Assembly (NCBI GenBank): GCA_031268255.1
Contig: JAIRXO010000089.1
Span: 1-8,556, forward strand
Length of the DNA: 8,556 nucleotides
Source of the DNA: Spirochaetaceae bacterium
GTDB lineage: Bacteria; Spirochaetota; Spirochaetia; Treponematales; Breznakiellaceae
Direction: 5' to 3'
The notes under the pieces were generated by a model that saw nothing but the letters and a program-made list of their open reading frames with translations, did not search any database and had not been told where the DNA came from. Made by a program: the position numbers and the translations under genes. Positions 1-5,541 of this stretch are shown one piece after another (positions within the stretch are counted from its first letter, which is position 1; every line of letters begins with the position of its first letter).

Positions 1-226
1 CAAAGCGGGCGGCTATGCGTTCAGCGGCGGCGGCGGTATCGGTGGGCTGTGGAGCGCCCCTCCTTCCCCGGGGGCTGTCGGGGTTGGTAAGCAGCCCCAC
101 AAGGCTGACGGCCCCTTCAAGGCTGAGATCCCCCACAAGGCTGACGGTCCCTTCAAGGCTGAGGTCCGCCAGGGCTTCCAGGGATGGAACCGCTATGGCC
201 GGGCTGCCGGCGAAAAGAACGCGCAT
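1..226 (-). CDS. fmt: Methionyl-tRNA formyltransferase, N-terminal part (cut by window edge)
   Basis: This enzyme transfers a formyl group from 10-formyltetrahydrofolate to methionyl-tRNA(fMet) in the cytosol, giving the initiator fMet-tRNA. Only the first 75 codons are present. They start MRVLFAGSPAIAVPSLEAL (residues 1-19), which matches the first beta strand and helix of the Fmt formyl-transferase domain (usual form: VFAGTPxFAxxxLxAL). The second strand and loop follow at residues 43-57 (VGLLTNPDSPRGRRG), equivalent to the usual TQPDRPAGRGK. The catalytic Asn-His-Asp residues lie outside the window. The ATG sits 3 bases after the def stop codon, the common def-fmt order, which strongly supports the call. 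Oddly, residues 21-44 are a perfect-register tandem duplication of 12 residues (motif xxSLEGxVSLVG twice), where relatives need only one copy. The frame stays open through it, so the gene looks intact as far as seen. Confidence 0.87.
   Translation of the reverse strand, partial: MRVLFAGSPAIAVPSLEALADLSLEGTVSLVGDLSLEGAVSLVGLLTNPDSPRGRRGAPQPTDTAAAAERIAARF
95..166 (-). repeat. 36-bp in-frame tandem duplication inside fmt
   Basis: Two adjacent 36-bp units (131-166, then 95-130 in reading order) are identical at 34 of 36 positions; one of the two differences is synonymous (GAC/GAT) and the other changes Thr to Ala. Each unit is itself two related 18-bp halves sharing the core TCAGCCTTG, so the core occurs four times. 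The encoded peptide is four hexapeptides of the pattern x-[L/V]-S-L-[E/V]-G at fmt residues 21-44. This looks like a recent slippage or unequal-exchange duplication that kept the frame. Confidence 0.93.
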
Positions 227-229
227 GCG

Positions 230-715
230 TTACGCCTTCCCGCGTTTTTCGAATTTGGCGTTTATGCGGTTCCGCTTGACTTCCGAGATGCGGTCTATGA
301 ACAGCACTCCCTCAAGATGGTCATACTCGTGCAGAATGACCCTCGCCAGTATGCCTTCGGTCTCAAGAATAAAGCGGCGGCCCTTTTCGTTCCAGGCCTG
401 CACCTTGACCGTTCCGCTCCGTATCACGTCGGTATACACGCCGGGTATGGAGAGACAGCCTTCTTCGTATTTTACCTGCTCCTCGGATGTACCTACTATA
501 GACGGATTGATGAATACCCTGGGGACATCCCCTTCTACATGAACGACAAAAATACGTTTCATGACCCCGACCTGGGGGCCCGCCAGGCCTATGCCCTTGC
601 CATCGTGCATGGCCTCTATCATGCCGGAGGCGAGGAGGGCAATATCCCCGTTGATTTCCTCTACCGGCCCGGCCTTTTGCCGCAGCAGTTCGCTTCCAAG
701 AAGTAAAATTTCCAT
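230..715 (-). CDS. def: Peptide deformylase
   Basis: A metal-dependent hydrolase that removes the N-formyl group from nascent proteins at the ribosome. The 161-residue protein has all three family motifs: motif I GIGLAGPQVG (41-50), motif II EEGCLSIP (84-91) with the metal ligand Cys87, and motif III HEYDHLEG (129-136) with ligands His129 and His133 and catalytic Glu130. The length is normal for the family. Gly rather than the more usual Ala in GLAGPQ is a mild variation seen in some relatives. The start at 715 is chosen because MEILLLGSELLR matches the usual deformylase N-terminus. The same frame stays open upstream to about 1111, but that part runs antisense to the next gene and resembles nothing. 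The upstream GGGAAAAGGT directly before ATG is a close, rather weak ribosome site. fmt follows after 3 bases, so the two are surely co-transcribed. Confidence 0.96.
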   Translation of the reverse strand: MEILLLGSELLRQKAGPVEEINGDIALLASGMIEAMHDGKGIGLAGPQVGVMKRIFVVHVEGDVPRVFINPSIVGTSEEQVKYEEGCLSIPGVYTDVIRSGTVKVQAWNEKGRRFILETEGILARVILHEYDHLEGVLFIDRISEVKRNRINAKFEKRGKA

Positions 716-763
716 ACCTTTTCCCAGTGTACCGGAAAAAGGAGCCTGAAACAAGATAAGTCC

Positions 764-792
764 TTGCCAGAACCGCGTAAGGGTTTTATTCT
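764..792 (+). promoter_or_regulatory. Candidate sigma-70-type promoter for manC
   Basis: TTGCCA (764-769) and TATTCT (787-792) are separated by 17 bases and match the consensus hexamers at 5/6 and 4/6 positions. Transcription would start near 799, giving a leader of only about 14 bases that still includes the AAAAGGGG ribosome-site region (799-806). It lies in the 97-bp divergent spacer between def and manC. I saw no equally good promoter for def on the other strand; the best is a TTGTTT-17-TACACT pair with -10 at 726-731, which would leave almost no leader. Confidence 0.45.
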
Positions 793-812
793 GGAGGGAA
801 AAGGGGAAACCA

Positions 813-1970
813 GTGATTGTTAATGACTGTATAGTAATGGCAGGCGGTTCAGGGACCAGGCTCTGGCCGGCAAGCAATTCGGCGCGGCCAAAGCAGTTTC
901 TTGATTCGGGAAACGGCAGGAGTTTTTTCCAGACTTCCCTGGAACGGGCCTTCGCGGTCATCGACAGGGAAGGCGACGGCAGGGTCATAGTCATAGCGGG
1001 CAAGGCCCATACGGACCGCATTATACAGGACTGCGGCATCTTCGGCAAAGAAGAACTTAAACACCTGGTCCTCATCCCCGAACCTGAGGCGAAAAACACC
1101 GCCGCGGCCATTGCCTGCGGAACCCTCTACGCCGACTGGGTATCGGGAGGGGACAGGACCATACTGGTCCTTACAAGCGATCATATCATCAGGCCCACGG
1201 AACTCTTTCCCGCCAACACCGCCGCCGCGGCGGCCTATGCCCTGCAGGATAAACTCGCCGTCTTTGGCATAACGCCCTCATTTCCCGAAACAGGCTATGG
1301 GTATATAGAGGCGGCGGAACTCCTCTCCAACCCCGAGGAGCCTGAATTCGTAAAAAAACAGGGCCGGCCCGGAGACCCCAGGGTGTTCAGGGTGGCCTCC
1401 TTCAGGGAAAAACCCAGTCAGAGGACAGCGGAGGAATTTATTTCCCGCAGGAATTTTTTCTGGAACTCAGGAATGTTCGCCTTTGGCTCCCGCTTTATAC
1501 TGCACGAATTCCGGGGGAAAGCGCCGGAAGTAATAAGCCCCTTTAACGCCCTCACCGCTCCGGGAGAAACCTCCTTCAGAACCGAAAAAGGGGTGCGCAT
1601 ACTCGAAAACTGGCGCGACCTTGACAGCGCCTACAGGGCGGTAAAAAACATTTCCTTTGATTACGCCATAGCCGAAAAATGCGCGTCTACCATCATGGTC
1701 GCCGCCGCCTTCGACTGGTTTGACGTGGGGAGCTGGGACGCCTACACGGGCCTTGTAAAAGACAGCTCCGAAGTCTATTCCTCAGGCGCGAAAAACTGCT
1801 TTGTTGATTCGGATATACCTGTGGCCCTGTGCGGGACAGAGGACCTCATTGTCGTGGTGCGGACCAGGGACGGCAAACCAGCGGTGCTTATTACAAAGAA
1901 AGGAGAAAGCCAGAAGGTCAGGGACATTGTCGGACAAATCAGGGAAAGGGGAAGAACCGAACTCCTGTAG
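813..1970 (+). CDS. manC: Mannose-1-phosphate guanylyltransferase (GDP-mannose pyrophosphorylase)
   Basis: This enzyme makes GDP-mannose from mannose-1-phosphate and GTP, the donor for mannose and derived sugars in surface glycans. The 385-residue protein begins with the nucleotidyltransferase loop MAGGSGTRLWPASNSARPKQ (9-28), containing the GGSGTRLWP signature and the following RPKQF. Further family motifs are KNTAAAI (94-100), TSDHII (121-126), PETGYGYI (158-165), FREKP (197-201) with the sugar-binding Glu-Lys, WNSGMF (217-222), FDYAIAEK (282-289) and DVGSWDA (304-310). The length fits the catalytic domain plus a short C-terminal beta region; the cupin phosphomannose-isomerase domain of bifunctional ManC/AlgA proteins is absent. 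The start is GTG at 813, with GGAGGGAAAAGGGG just upstream. A TTGCCA-17-TATTCT promoter precedes it. The neighbouring genes do not include other mannose-nucleotide enzymes, so its pathway cannot be read from context. Confidence 0.93.
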   Translation: MIVNDCIVMAGGSGTRLWPASNSARPKQFLDSGNGRSFFQTSLERAFAVIDREGDGRVIVIAGKAHTDRIIQDCGIFGKEELKHLVLIPEPEAKNTAAAIACGTLYADWVSGGDRTILVLTSDHIIRPTELFPANTAAAAAYALQDKLAVFGITPSFPETGYGYIEAAELLSNPEEPEFVKKQGRPGDPRVFRVASFREKPSQRTAEEFISRRNFFWNSGMFAFGSRFILHEFRGKAPEVISPFNALTAPGETSFRTEKGVRILENWRDLDSAYRAVKNISFDYAIAEKCASTIMVAAAFDWFDVGSWDAYTGLVKDSSEVYSSGAKNCFVDSDIPVALCGTEDLIVVVRTRDGKPAVLITKKGESQKVRDIVGQIRERGRTELL

Positions 1971-1975
1971 TGCTA

Positions 1976-2004
1976 TTTTCACTGTTTTTTATTTGTGCTA
2001 TTTT
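1976..2004 (+). promoter_or_regulatory. Candidate extended -10 promoter for ackA
   Basis: In the 63-bp gap after manC, TGCTATTTT (1996-2004, with TATTTT at 1999-2004) reads as an extended -10 (TG-n-TATTTT). TTTTCA at 1976-1981 stands 17 bases upstream as a 4/6 match to a -35. A start near 2011 would give a leader of about 23 bases with the AGAGG ribosome site (2022-2026). The 10-mer GTGCTATTTT occurs twice, at 1970-1979 and 1995-2004, 25 bases apart; the first copy overlaps the manC stop codon. No hairpin terminator is evident after manC, so read-through is also possible. Confidence 0.32.
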
Positions 2005-2033
2005 AACAGGGTTACATAAAGAGAGGTAATATT

Positions 2034-3365
2034 ATGGTTATTTTAACACTGAACTGCGGTTCGTCATCGGCAAAATATCAGCTTTACGACTGGGAAGCCC
2101 GGGACATACTGGCTGTGGGAGTGGTGGAGCGGGTTACCATGGACGGCTCCTTTATTTCCCACAAGGCGAAAGGCAAAGATGAGTATACCGAAAAGCATCC
2201 CTGCCCGGATCATACCGAGGCGGTAAACCTCATCATAAAAACCCTTACCGGGACCGGGGTTATAAGCGACATGTCCCTCATAAAGGTAGTCGGCCACCGG
2301 GTGGTTCACGGCGGCGATAAATTCACCAAATCGGTTATTGTTGACGACGCCACCCTCAAGGTTTTTGACGAAGTGCGGGACCTGGGCCCACTCCACAATC
2401 CCGCCAACATCATGGGTATAGCGGCGGCGAAAAAGGTACTCCCCGATATACCGCACTGCGCGACCATGGACACCGCCTGGCACCAGACCATGCCCCCTGA
2501 ATCCTACCTTTACGCCGTTCCCTATGAATGGTACGAAAAATATTCCGTGCGCCGTTACGGCTTTCATGGTACATCTTTTCTTTACACAGCCAAAAGGGCG
2601 GCGGTGCTGCTGGGCAAAGATCCCTTTAAGACCAATCTCATCATCTGCCATCTGGGCAACGGCTCTTCGATAAATGCCGTCAAGGACGGCTGTTCCTTTG
2701 ACACCTCCATGGGGCTCACCCCCCTTGAGGGCCTTGTGATGGGAACCCGTTCAGGAGACGGAGACCTTGCCGTGCCCTTCTATGTGATGAAAAAAACCGG
2801 CATGAGCCCCGCCGAAATGGAAACGGCGCTGAACAAACAATCGGGTCTCCTGGGCATCACCGGAAAATACACCGACCGCCGGGACATACAGACCGCCGCC
2901 CAGGCGGGGGACAAGAGGGCCGCCCTCGCCCAGGATATTGAATCCTACCGGGTACGGAAATACATAGGCGCCTATATGGCGGCCCTGGGCAGGGTTGACG
3001 CCCTGGTACTCACCGCCGGGGTAGGAGAATTCGCCGCGTTTATACGGAGCAAGATACTCGAAGGTCTTAAACCCCTGGGCATTAAATACGATCCTTCCAA
3101 AAACGAGCTGGCTAAAACCCGCAACACCGAAAGCCTCATATCCGCGTCAGATTCGGCCATCCCCGTATTCGTCATCCCCACCGACGAGGAACTGGTTATG
3201 ACCGAGGACGCCCACGCGCTCCTTGAGGGAAGCTATGACATACACACCAGGTTTACCTATTCTTTCCAGAGCAGGGATTATGTAAACAAGGGAAGGGCCG
3301 AAGGACTCAAAGCGGACCTGGCCAAAAATCCCAAACTGGCGGAAATTGTGGCAAGACCACAGTAA
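2034..3365 (+). CDS. ackA: Acetate kinase, with C-terminal extension
   Basis: Interconverts acetyl phosphate plus ADP and acetate plus ATP in the cytosol, the ATP-yielding last step of acetate fermentation. It opens with the ASKHA phosphate loop ILTLNCGSSSAKYQL (3-17, Asn7), then GHRVVHGG (87-94, Arg89), MDTAWHQTMP (145-154, Asp146), RRYGFHGTS (173-181, His178), HLGNGSS (206-212), GTRSGDGD (237-244, Arg239) and IPTDEEL (381-387, Glu385), so all known catalytic residues are present. Two family motifs are altered: the usual FTAGIGEN-S is LTAGVGEFA here (326-334), and the usual VFDTAFH has MDTAWH. At 443 residues it is about 40 longer than the usual 395-405; the extra part (from about residue 400) is charged and ends AEIVARPQ. 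ATG at 2034 has AGAGG 7 bases upstream. No phosphotransacetylase gene is adjacent. The next gene begins 2 bases after the stop. Confidence 0.94.
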   Translation: MVILTLNCGSSSAKYQLYDWEARDILAVGVVERVTMDGSFISHKAKGKDEYTEKHPCPDHTEAVNLIIKTLTGTGVISDMSLIKVVGHRVVHGGDKFTKSVIVDDATLKVFDEVRDLGPLHNPANIMGIAAAKKVLPDIPHCATMDTAWHQTMPPESYLYAVPYEWYEKYSVRRYGFHGTSFLYTAKRAAVLLGKDPFKTNLIICHLGNGSSINAVKDGCSFDTSMGLTPLEGLVMGTRSGDGDLAVPFYVMKKTGMSPAEMETALNKQSGLLGITGKYTDRRDIQTAAQAGDKRAALAQDIESYRVRKYIGAYMAALGRVDALVLTAGVGEFAAFIRSKILEGLKPLGIKYDPSKNELAKTRNTESLISASDSAIPVFVIPTDEELVMTEDAHALLEGSYDIHTRFTYSFQSRDYVNKGRAEGLKADLAKNPKLAEIVARPQ

Positions 3366-3367
3366 GT

Positions 3368-4363
3368 TTGGAAAGCCGGGACAAAGCGGCGTTACTCTTT
3401 GTGGGTAACGCCCTGGTGGATGTCTACGCCCCGTACCAGGGGCACTATACTACCGGAGAAACCAGGGTACGGCATGTGGACAGCGCCGGCATGGCCGCCA
3501 TCCTGGCCTCACTGCGCGATCCGGTCCGCACCGCCGGAGGCGGGGCCGCCAACGCGGCGAAAATCGCCGCCCTGCTTGGCGTAAAGGCCGGTTTTGCCGG
3601 AACCGTGGGACAAGGGCCAGAGGGAAAGGGCGACGAGGCGGCCCTTTTCTTTGAGGCTGAACTGCGCCGCGTCCAGGTAACGCCCTTCCTTTCGCGGGGA
3701 AAAAATCCCACAGGAAGCTGCGTTATACTGCATGACCATACCGGAACCCGCGAAATCATAGCCTCTCCGGGCGCTTCAACGGAACTGAGTCCCGGCGCGC
3801 TGATGCCGGGCCTGATACGAAAGGCCGGAGCCCTTGTTCTCGACGGCTATATGCTTCCCGCACAGGAACTTGCCGCAGCCCTCCTCGCCGAAGCCTTGGC
3901 CGGAGGGATTCCGGCGGCCATAGACGCGGGAGCCCCGTTCATAGTCCGCGGCCTGGGAAAAAAGCTCCTTGAATACGCGACGGCCCTTCCCCTCCTCCTC
4001 TTTATGAATGAGGAAGAAGCGGAGGTATTTACCACTCTGGCAGGACTTTCCCTAAAAAAACTCACCGGAAACGGGGCCTTCCCGGTCATCGTGGTCAAAA
4101 AGGAAGCCCGGGGAGCCGAGGTATACGCCGGAGGAAGCGTCATACAGGCCAAAACCAGGCCCCGCTTCCCTCTTGAAAGCACCGGCGCGGGCGACGCCTT
4201 CTGCGGGGCTTTTATGAGCGCCTGGATACAAAAAAGGCCCCTTGCCGAATGTGCGGCCCTGGCAAACGAGGCCGCGGGCCTTGTTCTCGCCATACCAGGC
4301 ACGGCCATTGACACGGACACAAGAGAAAAATTCGCGGCCCTGAAAGAAAAGTACCGGCTGTAG
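3368..4363 (+). CDS. PfkB-family carbohydrate/nucleoside kinase
   Basis: A ribokinase-fold, ATP-dependent kinase of a sugar or nucleoside; the substrate cannot be fixed from sequence. The 331-residue protein has the N-terminal strand FVGNALVDVY (11-20), as in adenosine-kinase-like members, the GGGAANAAKIAALLG region (57-71, first PfkB signature), a lid region around residues 100-135, the FMNEEEAE motif (212-219, NxxE type, magnesium/phosphate) and the second signature STGAGDAF (271-278) forming the anion hole, with catalytic base Asp276. Length is typical. The start is TTG at 3368, two bases after the acetate kinase stop and without a recognisable ribosome site; the next in-frame alternatives lie inside the conserved first strand. 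Translation is therefore probably coupled to acetate kinase. Adenosine kinase, or a general ribokinase-type enzyme, are the main alternatives. Confidence 0.9.
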   Translation: MESRDKAALLFVGNALVDVYAPYQGHYTTGETRVRHVDSAGMAAILASLRDPVRTAGGGAANAAKIAALLGVKAGFAGTVGQGPEGKGDEAALFFEAELRRVQVTPFLSRGKNPTGSCVILHDHTGTREIIASPGASTELSPGALMPGLIRKAGALVLDGYMLPAQELAAALLAEALAGGIPAAIDAGAPFIVRGLGKKLLEYATALPLLLFMNEEEAEVFTTLAGLSLKKLTGNGAFPVIVVKKEARGAEVYAGGSVIQAKTRPRFPLESTGAGDAFCGAFMSAWIQKRPLAECAALANEAAGLVLAIPGTAIDTDTREKFAALKEKYRL

Positions 4364-4385
4364 GTACATTAAAGCGGTGATTCCT

Positions 4386-4426
4386 GGGGTAACGCTGAAC
4401 CCCGCCTGCCAATCAGGATTACCTGA
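4386..4426. terminator. Possible weak bidirectional terminator between convergent genes
   Basis: The 55-bp gap between the kinase stop and the DJ-1-family stop contains GGGGT (4386-4390) pairing with ACCCC (4399-4403) across an 8-base loop. TCAGG (4413-4417) pairs with CCTGA (4422-4426) around ATTA, overlapping the DJ-1-family stop codon. Neither is followed by a T-run on either strand, so intrinsic termination is doubtful. Confidence 0.22.
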
Positions 4427-4991
4427 CCAGGGCCGCCTCGGCAACTTCCCCCGCCCTCCCCGCCCCGGCAAGGAGTTCGATATTTTTTAGGGCCCATTCG
4501 GCGGCTGTCCCCGGCCCCCGGCTGGTAAGTATGCCGCCGTCCAAAACGACCCTTTCGTCAGACCAGTCCGCGCCGCTGACAGATTGTTCCGCCCCGGGGT
4601 AACAGGTAAAGCGTTTCCCTTTAAGGAGGCCCAGGGGCGCGAGTACCACAGCCGGAGAGGCGCAGATGGCCGAAACAAGCCTGCCTGAGGCGGCCATGTC
4701 CCTGATAAAGGCCCCCGCGGTCTTTGACGCGGCAATATTCGCCGCCCCGAGCGAACCGCCGGGCATAAGCACCGCGTCCCAGAGATCGGCCTTGAGGGCC
4801 CCTTCTTTTTTAAGATCCTCAAGGAGGCGCCCGGCTTCCACAGCTATATCATGTGCGCCGCGCACTGTTTTTCCGGGCGTTACCGCCGCTATAAGCACGT
4901 CGATCCCCGCCCGGCGAAGATAATCCAGGGGGGTTATTGCCTCCACTTCCTCAAAACCCTCGGCCAGTAAAAAAAGAACCTTTTTCGCCAT
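4419..4991 (-). CDS. DJ-1/PfpI-family protein
   Basis: A cytosolic protein of the DJ-1/YajL branch of the class I glutamine amidotransferase-like fold. Members are described as oxidative-stress chaperones, glyoxalases or deglycases, and the exact role is disputed. The 190-residue protein shows LLAEGFEEVEAITPLDYLRR (8-27) with the conserved acidic residue Glu17, MPGG (76-79), the nucleophile elbow SAICASPAVV (107-116) with Cys110, GLLKGKRFTCYPG (121-133) and TSRGPGTA (156-163) ahead of the last helix, all in the family order. The start at 4991 is preferred because AAGGAG (5004-4999) lies 7 bases before it; the in-frame ATG at 4997 is only 1 base from that site, and the longer reading to 5039 lacks homology. 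It is transcribed towards the kinase gene and has its own candidate promoter. No partner gene is adjacent on its strand. Confidence 0.93.
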   Translation of the reverse strand: MAKKVLFLLAEGFEEVEAITPLDYLRRAGIDVLIAAVTPGKTVRGAHDIAVEAGRLLEDLKKEGALKADLWDAVLMPGGSLGAANIAASKTAGAFIRDMAASGRLVSAICASPAVVLAPLGLLKGKRFTCYPGAEQSVSGADWSDERVVLDGGILTSRGPGTAAEWALKNIELLAGAGRAGEVAEAALVR

Positions 4992-5009
4992 ACGCATACT
5001 CCTTAAAAC

Positions 5010-5039
5010 AGTATACCAGGGCGGCAATTCCAAATTCAA
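5010..5039 (-). promoter_or_regulatory. Candidate promoter for the DJ-1-family gene
   Basis: On the minus strand TTGAAT (5039-5034) and TATACT (5015-5010) are 18 bases apart, matching consensus at 4/6 and 5/6. Transcription would begin near 5003, right at the AAGGAG ribosome site, so the leader would be about 12 bases. Confidence 0.5.
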
Positions 5040-5045
5040 GATTAC

Positions 5046-5073
5046 ACTTTCCCATTAGTTTTTGAGGGAAAGT
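5046..5073. repeat. Perfect 8-bp inverted repeat upstream of the DJ-1-family promoter
   Basis: ACTTTCCC (5046-5053) is exactly inverted as GGGAAAGT (5066-5073) around a 12-base AT-rich loop. It begins 7 bases upstream of the candidate -35 box of the DJ-1-family gene, a location that suits an activator or repressor site. A mRNA hairpin is less likely because the site lies upstream of the inferred start. Confidence 0.5.
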
Positions 5074-5113
5074 AGACCGTGCGGACAGCACTGATTAAAA
5101 AAATTTTCGCCGC

Positions 5114-5161
5114 AAAGGTGTCAGTCACCAAATTTCAAAAAAGGTGTCAGTCACCAAATTT
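5114..5161. repeat. Twin 22-bp direct repeats with near-palindromic core (REP-like)
   Basis: Two identical 22-bp copies occupy 5114-5135 and 5140-5161, 26 bases start to start, separated by CAAA-type spacer. Each has the core GGTGTCAGTCACC, in which GGTG/CACC and the inner C/G pair around a central A with one T-T mismatch, flanked by A-rich and AAATTT sequence. Such short GGTG...CACC cores in intergenic DNA resemble REP elements mobilised by TnpA-REP transposases; no such transposase is in this window, so the assignment is inference. Confidence 0.7.
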
Positions 5162-5260
5162 TGGGAGGTAAGGCGAGACTTGCTCCGCAAGGCTCCCGCG
5201 CAGGCGGCCCTTCGAGACGCGACGGCGTCTTATACGGCATCGTGGGGGTAGCGGAATAAC

Positions 5261-5278
5261 AAACGCGCAAGCGTTTTT
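5261..5278. terminator. Terminator-like hairpin with GCAA tetraloop
   Basis: AAACGC (5261-5266) pairs perfectly with GCGTTT (5271-5276) around GCAA, a GNRA-type loop, and is followed by TT, giving five consecutive T at 5274-5278. The A-run on the left also gives T residues on the minus strand. The stem is short and only partly GC, and no plus-strand gene ends just before it, so it may be part of a dispersed repeat and not a working terminator. Confidence 0.35.
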
Positions 5279-5301
5279 ATGGAGCGAGGGGGAGCCGCGT
5301 A

Positions 5302-5496
5302 AAGAGATGGGAACACAACGCAAACTAATCCGGGAAGCGCCCGTTGAAAGGTCTCCGGCGGCGGGGGCGAATCCAGCCTGTCCGGGAGCTTTGGACGCGA
5401 AGCGGCCAGCGGACGGACGGGCGATTCGCTTTCGCCGCCGGAAAGACAGCAGGAAGCGCGCTTCCCTGATTGGGATCACGATGTGCTCCCCCTCTT
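5302..5496. repeat. Large imperfect palindrome / long hairpin of about 195 bp
   Basis: Paired blocks, outside to inside, are: 5302-5306 with 5492-5496; 5309-5312 with 5487-5490; 5314-5317 with 5482-5485; 5319-5320 with 5479-5480; 5327-5330 with 5468-5471; GGGAAGCGC 5332-5340 with 5458-5466; GTC 5351-5353 with 5445-5447; a 20-bp stem 5354-5373 with 5423-5442, where GGG faces TTT and would form three G-U pairs in RNA; and GCCTGTCCG 5376-5384 with CGGACGGGC 5414-5422. A 29-base apical part holds a small GCTT/AAGC hairpin. That is about 60 paired positions. The plus-strand RNA would use the G-U pairs, so the structure is favoured in that direction. It could be a structured RNA, a MITE-like element or a decayed repeat; no open reading frame explains it. 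Confidence 0.8.
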
Positions 5497-5523
5497 GTCT
5501 ATCATCGTCTGGTTCCGTAGAAT
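5495..5523 (+). promoter_or_regulatory. Candidate promoter for the response-regulator/kinase operon
   Basis: TTGTCT (5495-5500) and TAGAAT (5518-5523) are 17 bases apart, matching consensus at 4/6 and 5/6. The start would be near 5530, at the AGAGG ribosome site (5529-5533), with a leader of about 12 bases. The -35 box overlaps the right end of the large palindrome by two bases. Confidence 0.45.
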
Positions 5524-5541
5524 ACCATAGAGGCTTATTAT

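Larger units (their letters stand above)
4992..5541. other. Gene-free structured intergenic region (overview)
   Basis: About 550 bases without a supportable gene. The left part (4992-5110) is AT-rich and carries the DJ-1-family promoter and an inverted repeat. Then come twin 22-bp repeats (5114-5161) and a GC-rich stretch of hairpins (5163-5278): CTTGC-TCC-GCAAG at 5179-5191, AGACGC-GACG-GCGTCT at 5215-5230 and a terminator-like stem at 5261-5278. A roughly 195-bp imperfect palindrome (5302-5496) is followed by the promoter of the response-regulator gene. The base composition changes sharply at about 5163. A 110-codon reading frame crosses it on the minus strand (5147-5479) but is Arg/Ser/Pro-rich, without recognisable domains, and is probably chance. 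The combination suggests a mosaic of dispersed repeats inserted between two operons. Confidence 0.75.

Noticed and set aside
15..542. 175-codon plus-strand frame at the left end
   Set aside because: Antisense shadow of fmt and def; low-complexity Ser/Arg/Thr composition reflecting the fmt tandem repeat.
716..1111. N-terminal extension of peptide deformylase
   Set aside because: The extension lies antisense to manC and has no resemblance to the family, while the start at 715 gives the standard deformylase N-terminus.
2064..2651. 195-codon minus-strand frame inside acetate kinase
   Set aside because: Fully antisense to a gene with all catalytic motifs, with no motif of its own.
4992..5039. 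Longer N-terminus for the DJ-1-family protein
   Set aside because: It would run over the candidate -10 box and the AAGGAG ribosome site, which is correctly spaced for the start at 4991.
5114..5161. Start of a CRISPR array
   Set aside because: Only two copies with a 4-base gap instead of a 30-40-base unique spacer, and no cas genes are nearby.
5147..5479. 110-codon minus-strand frame across the structured intergenic region
   Set aside because: Arg/Ser/Pro-rich composition with no domain, passes through both arms of a palindrome and ends inside a REP-like repeat; better explained as chance reading of repeat DNA.
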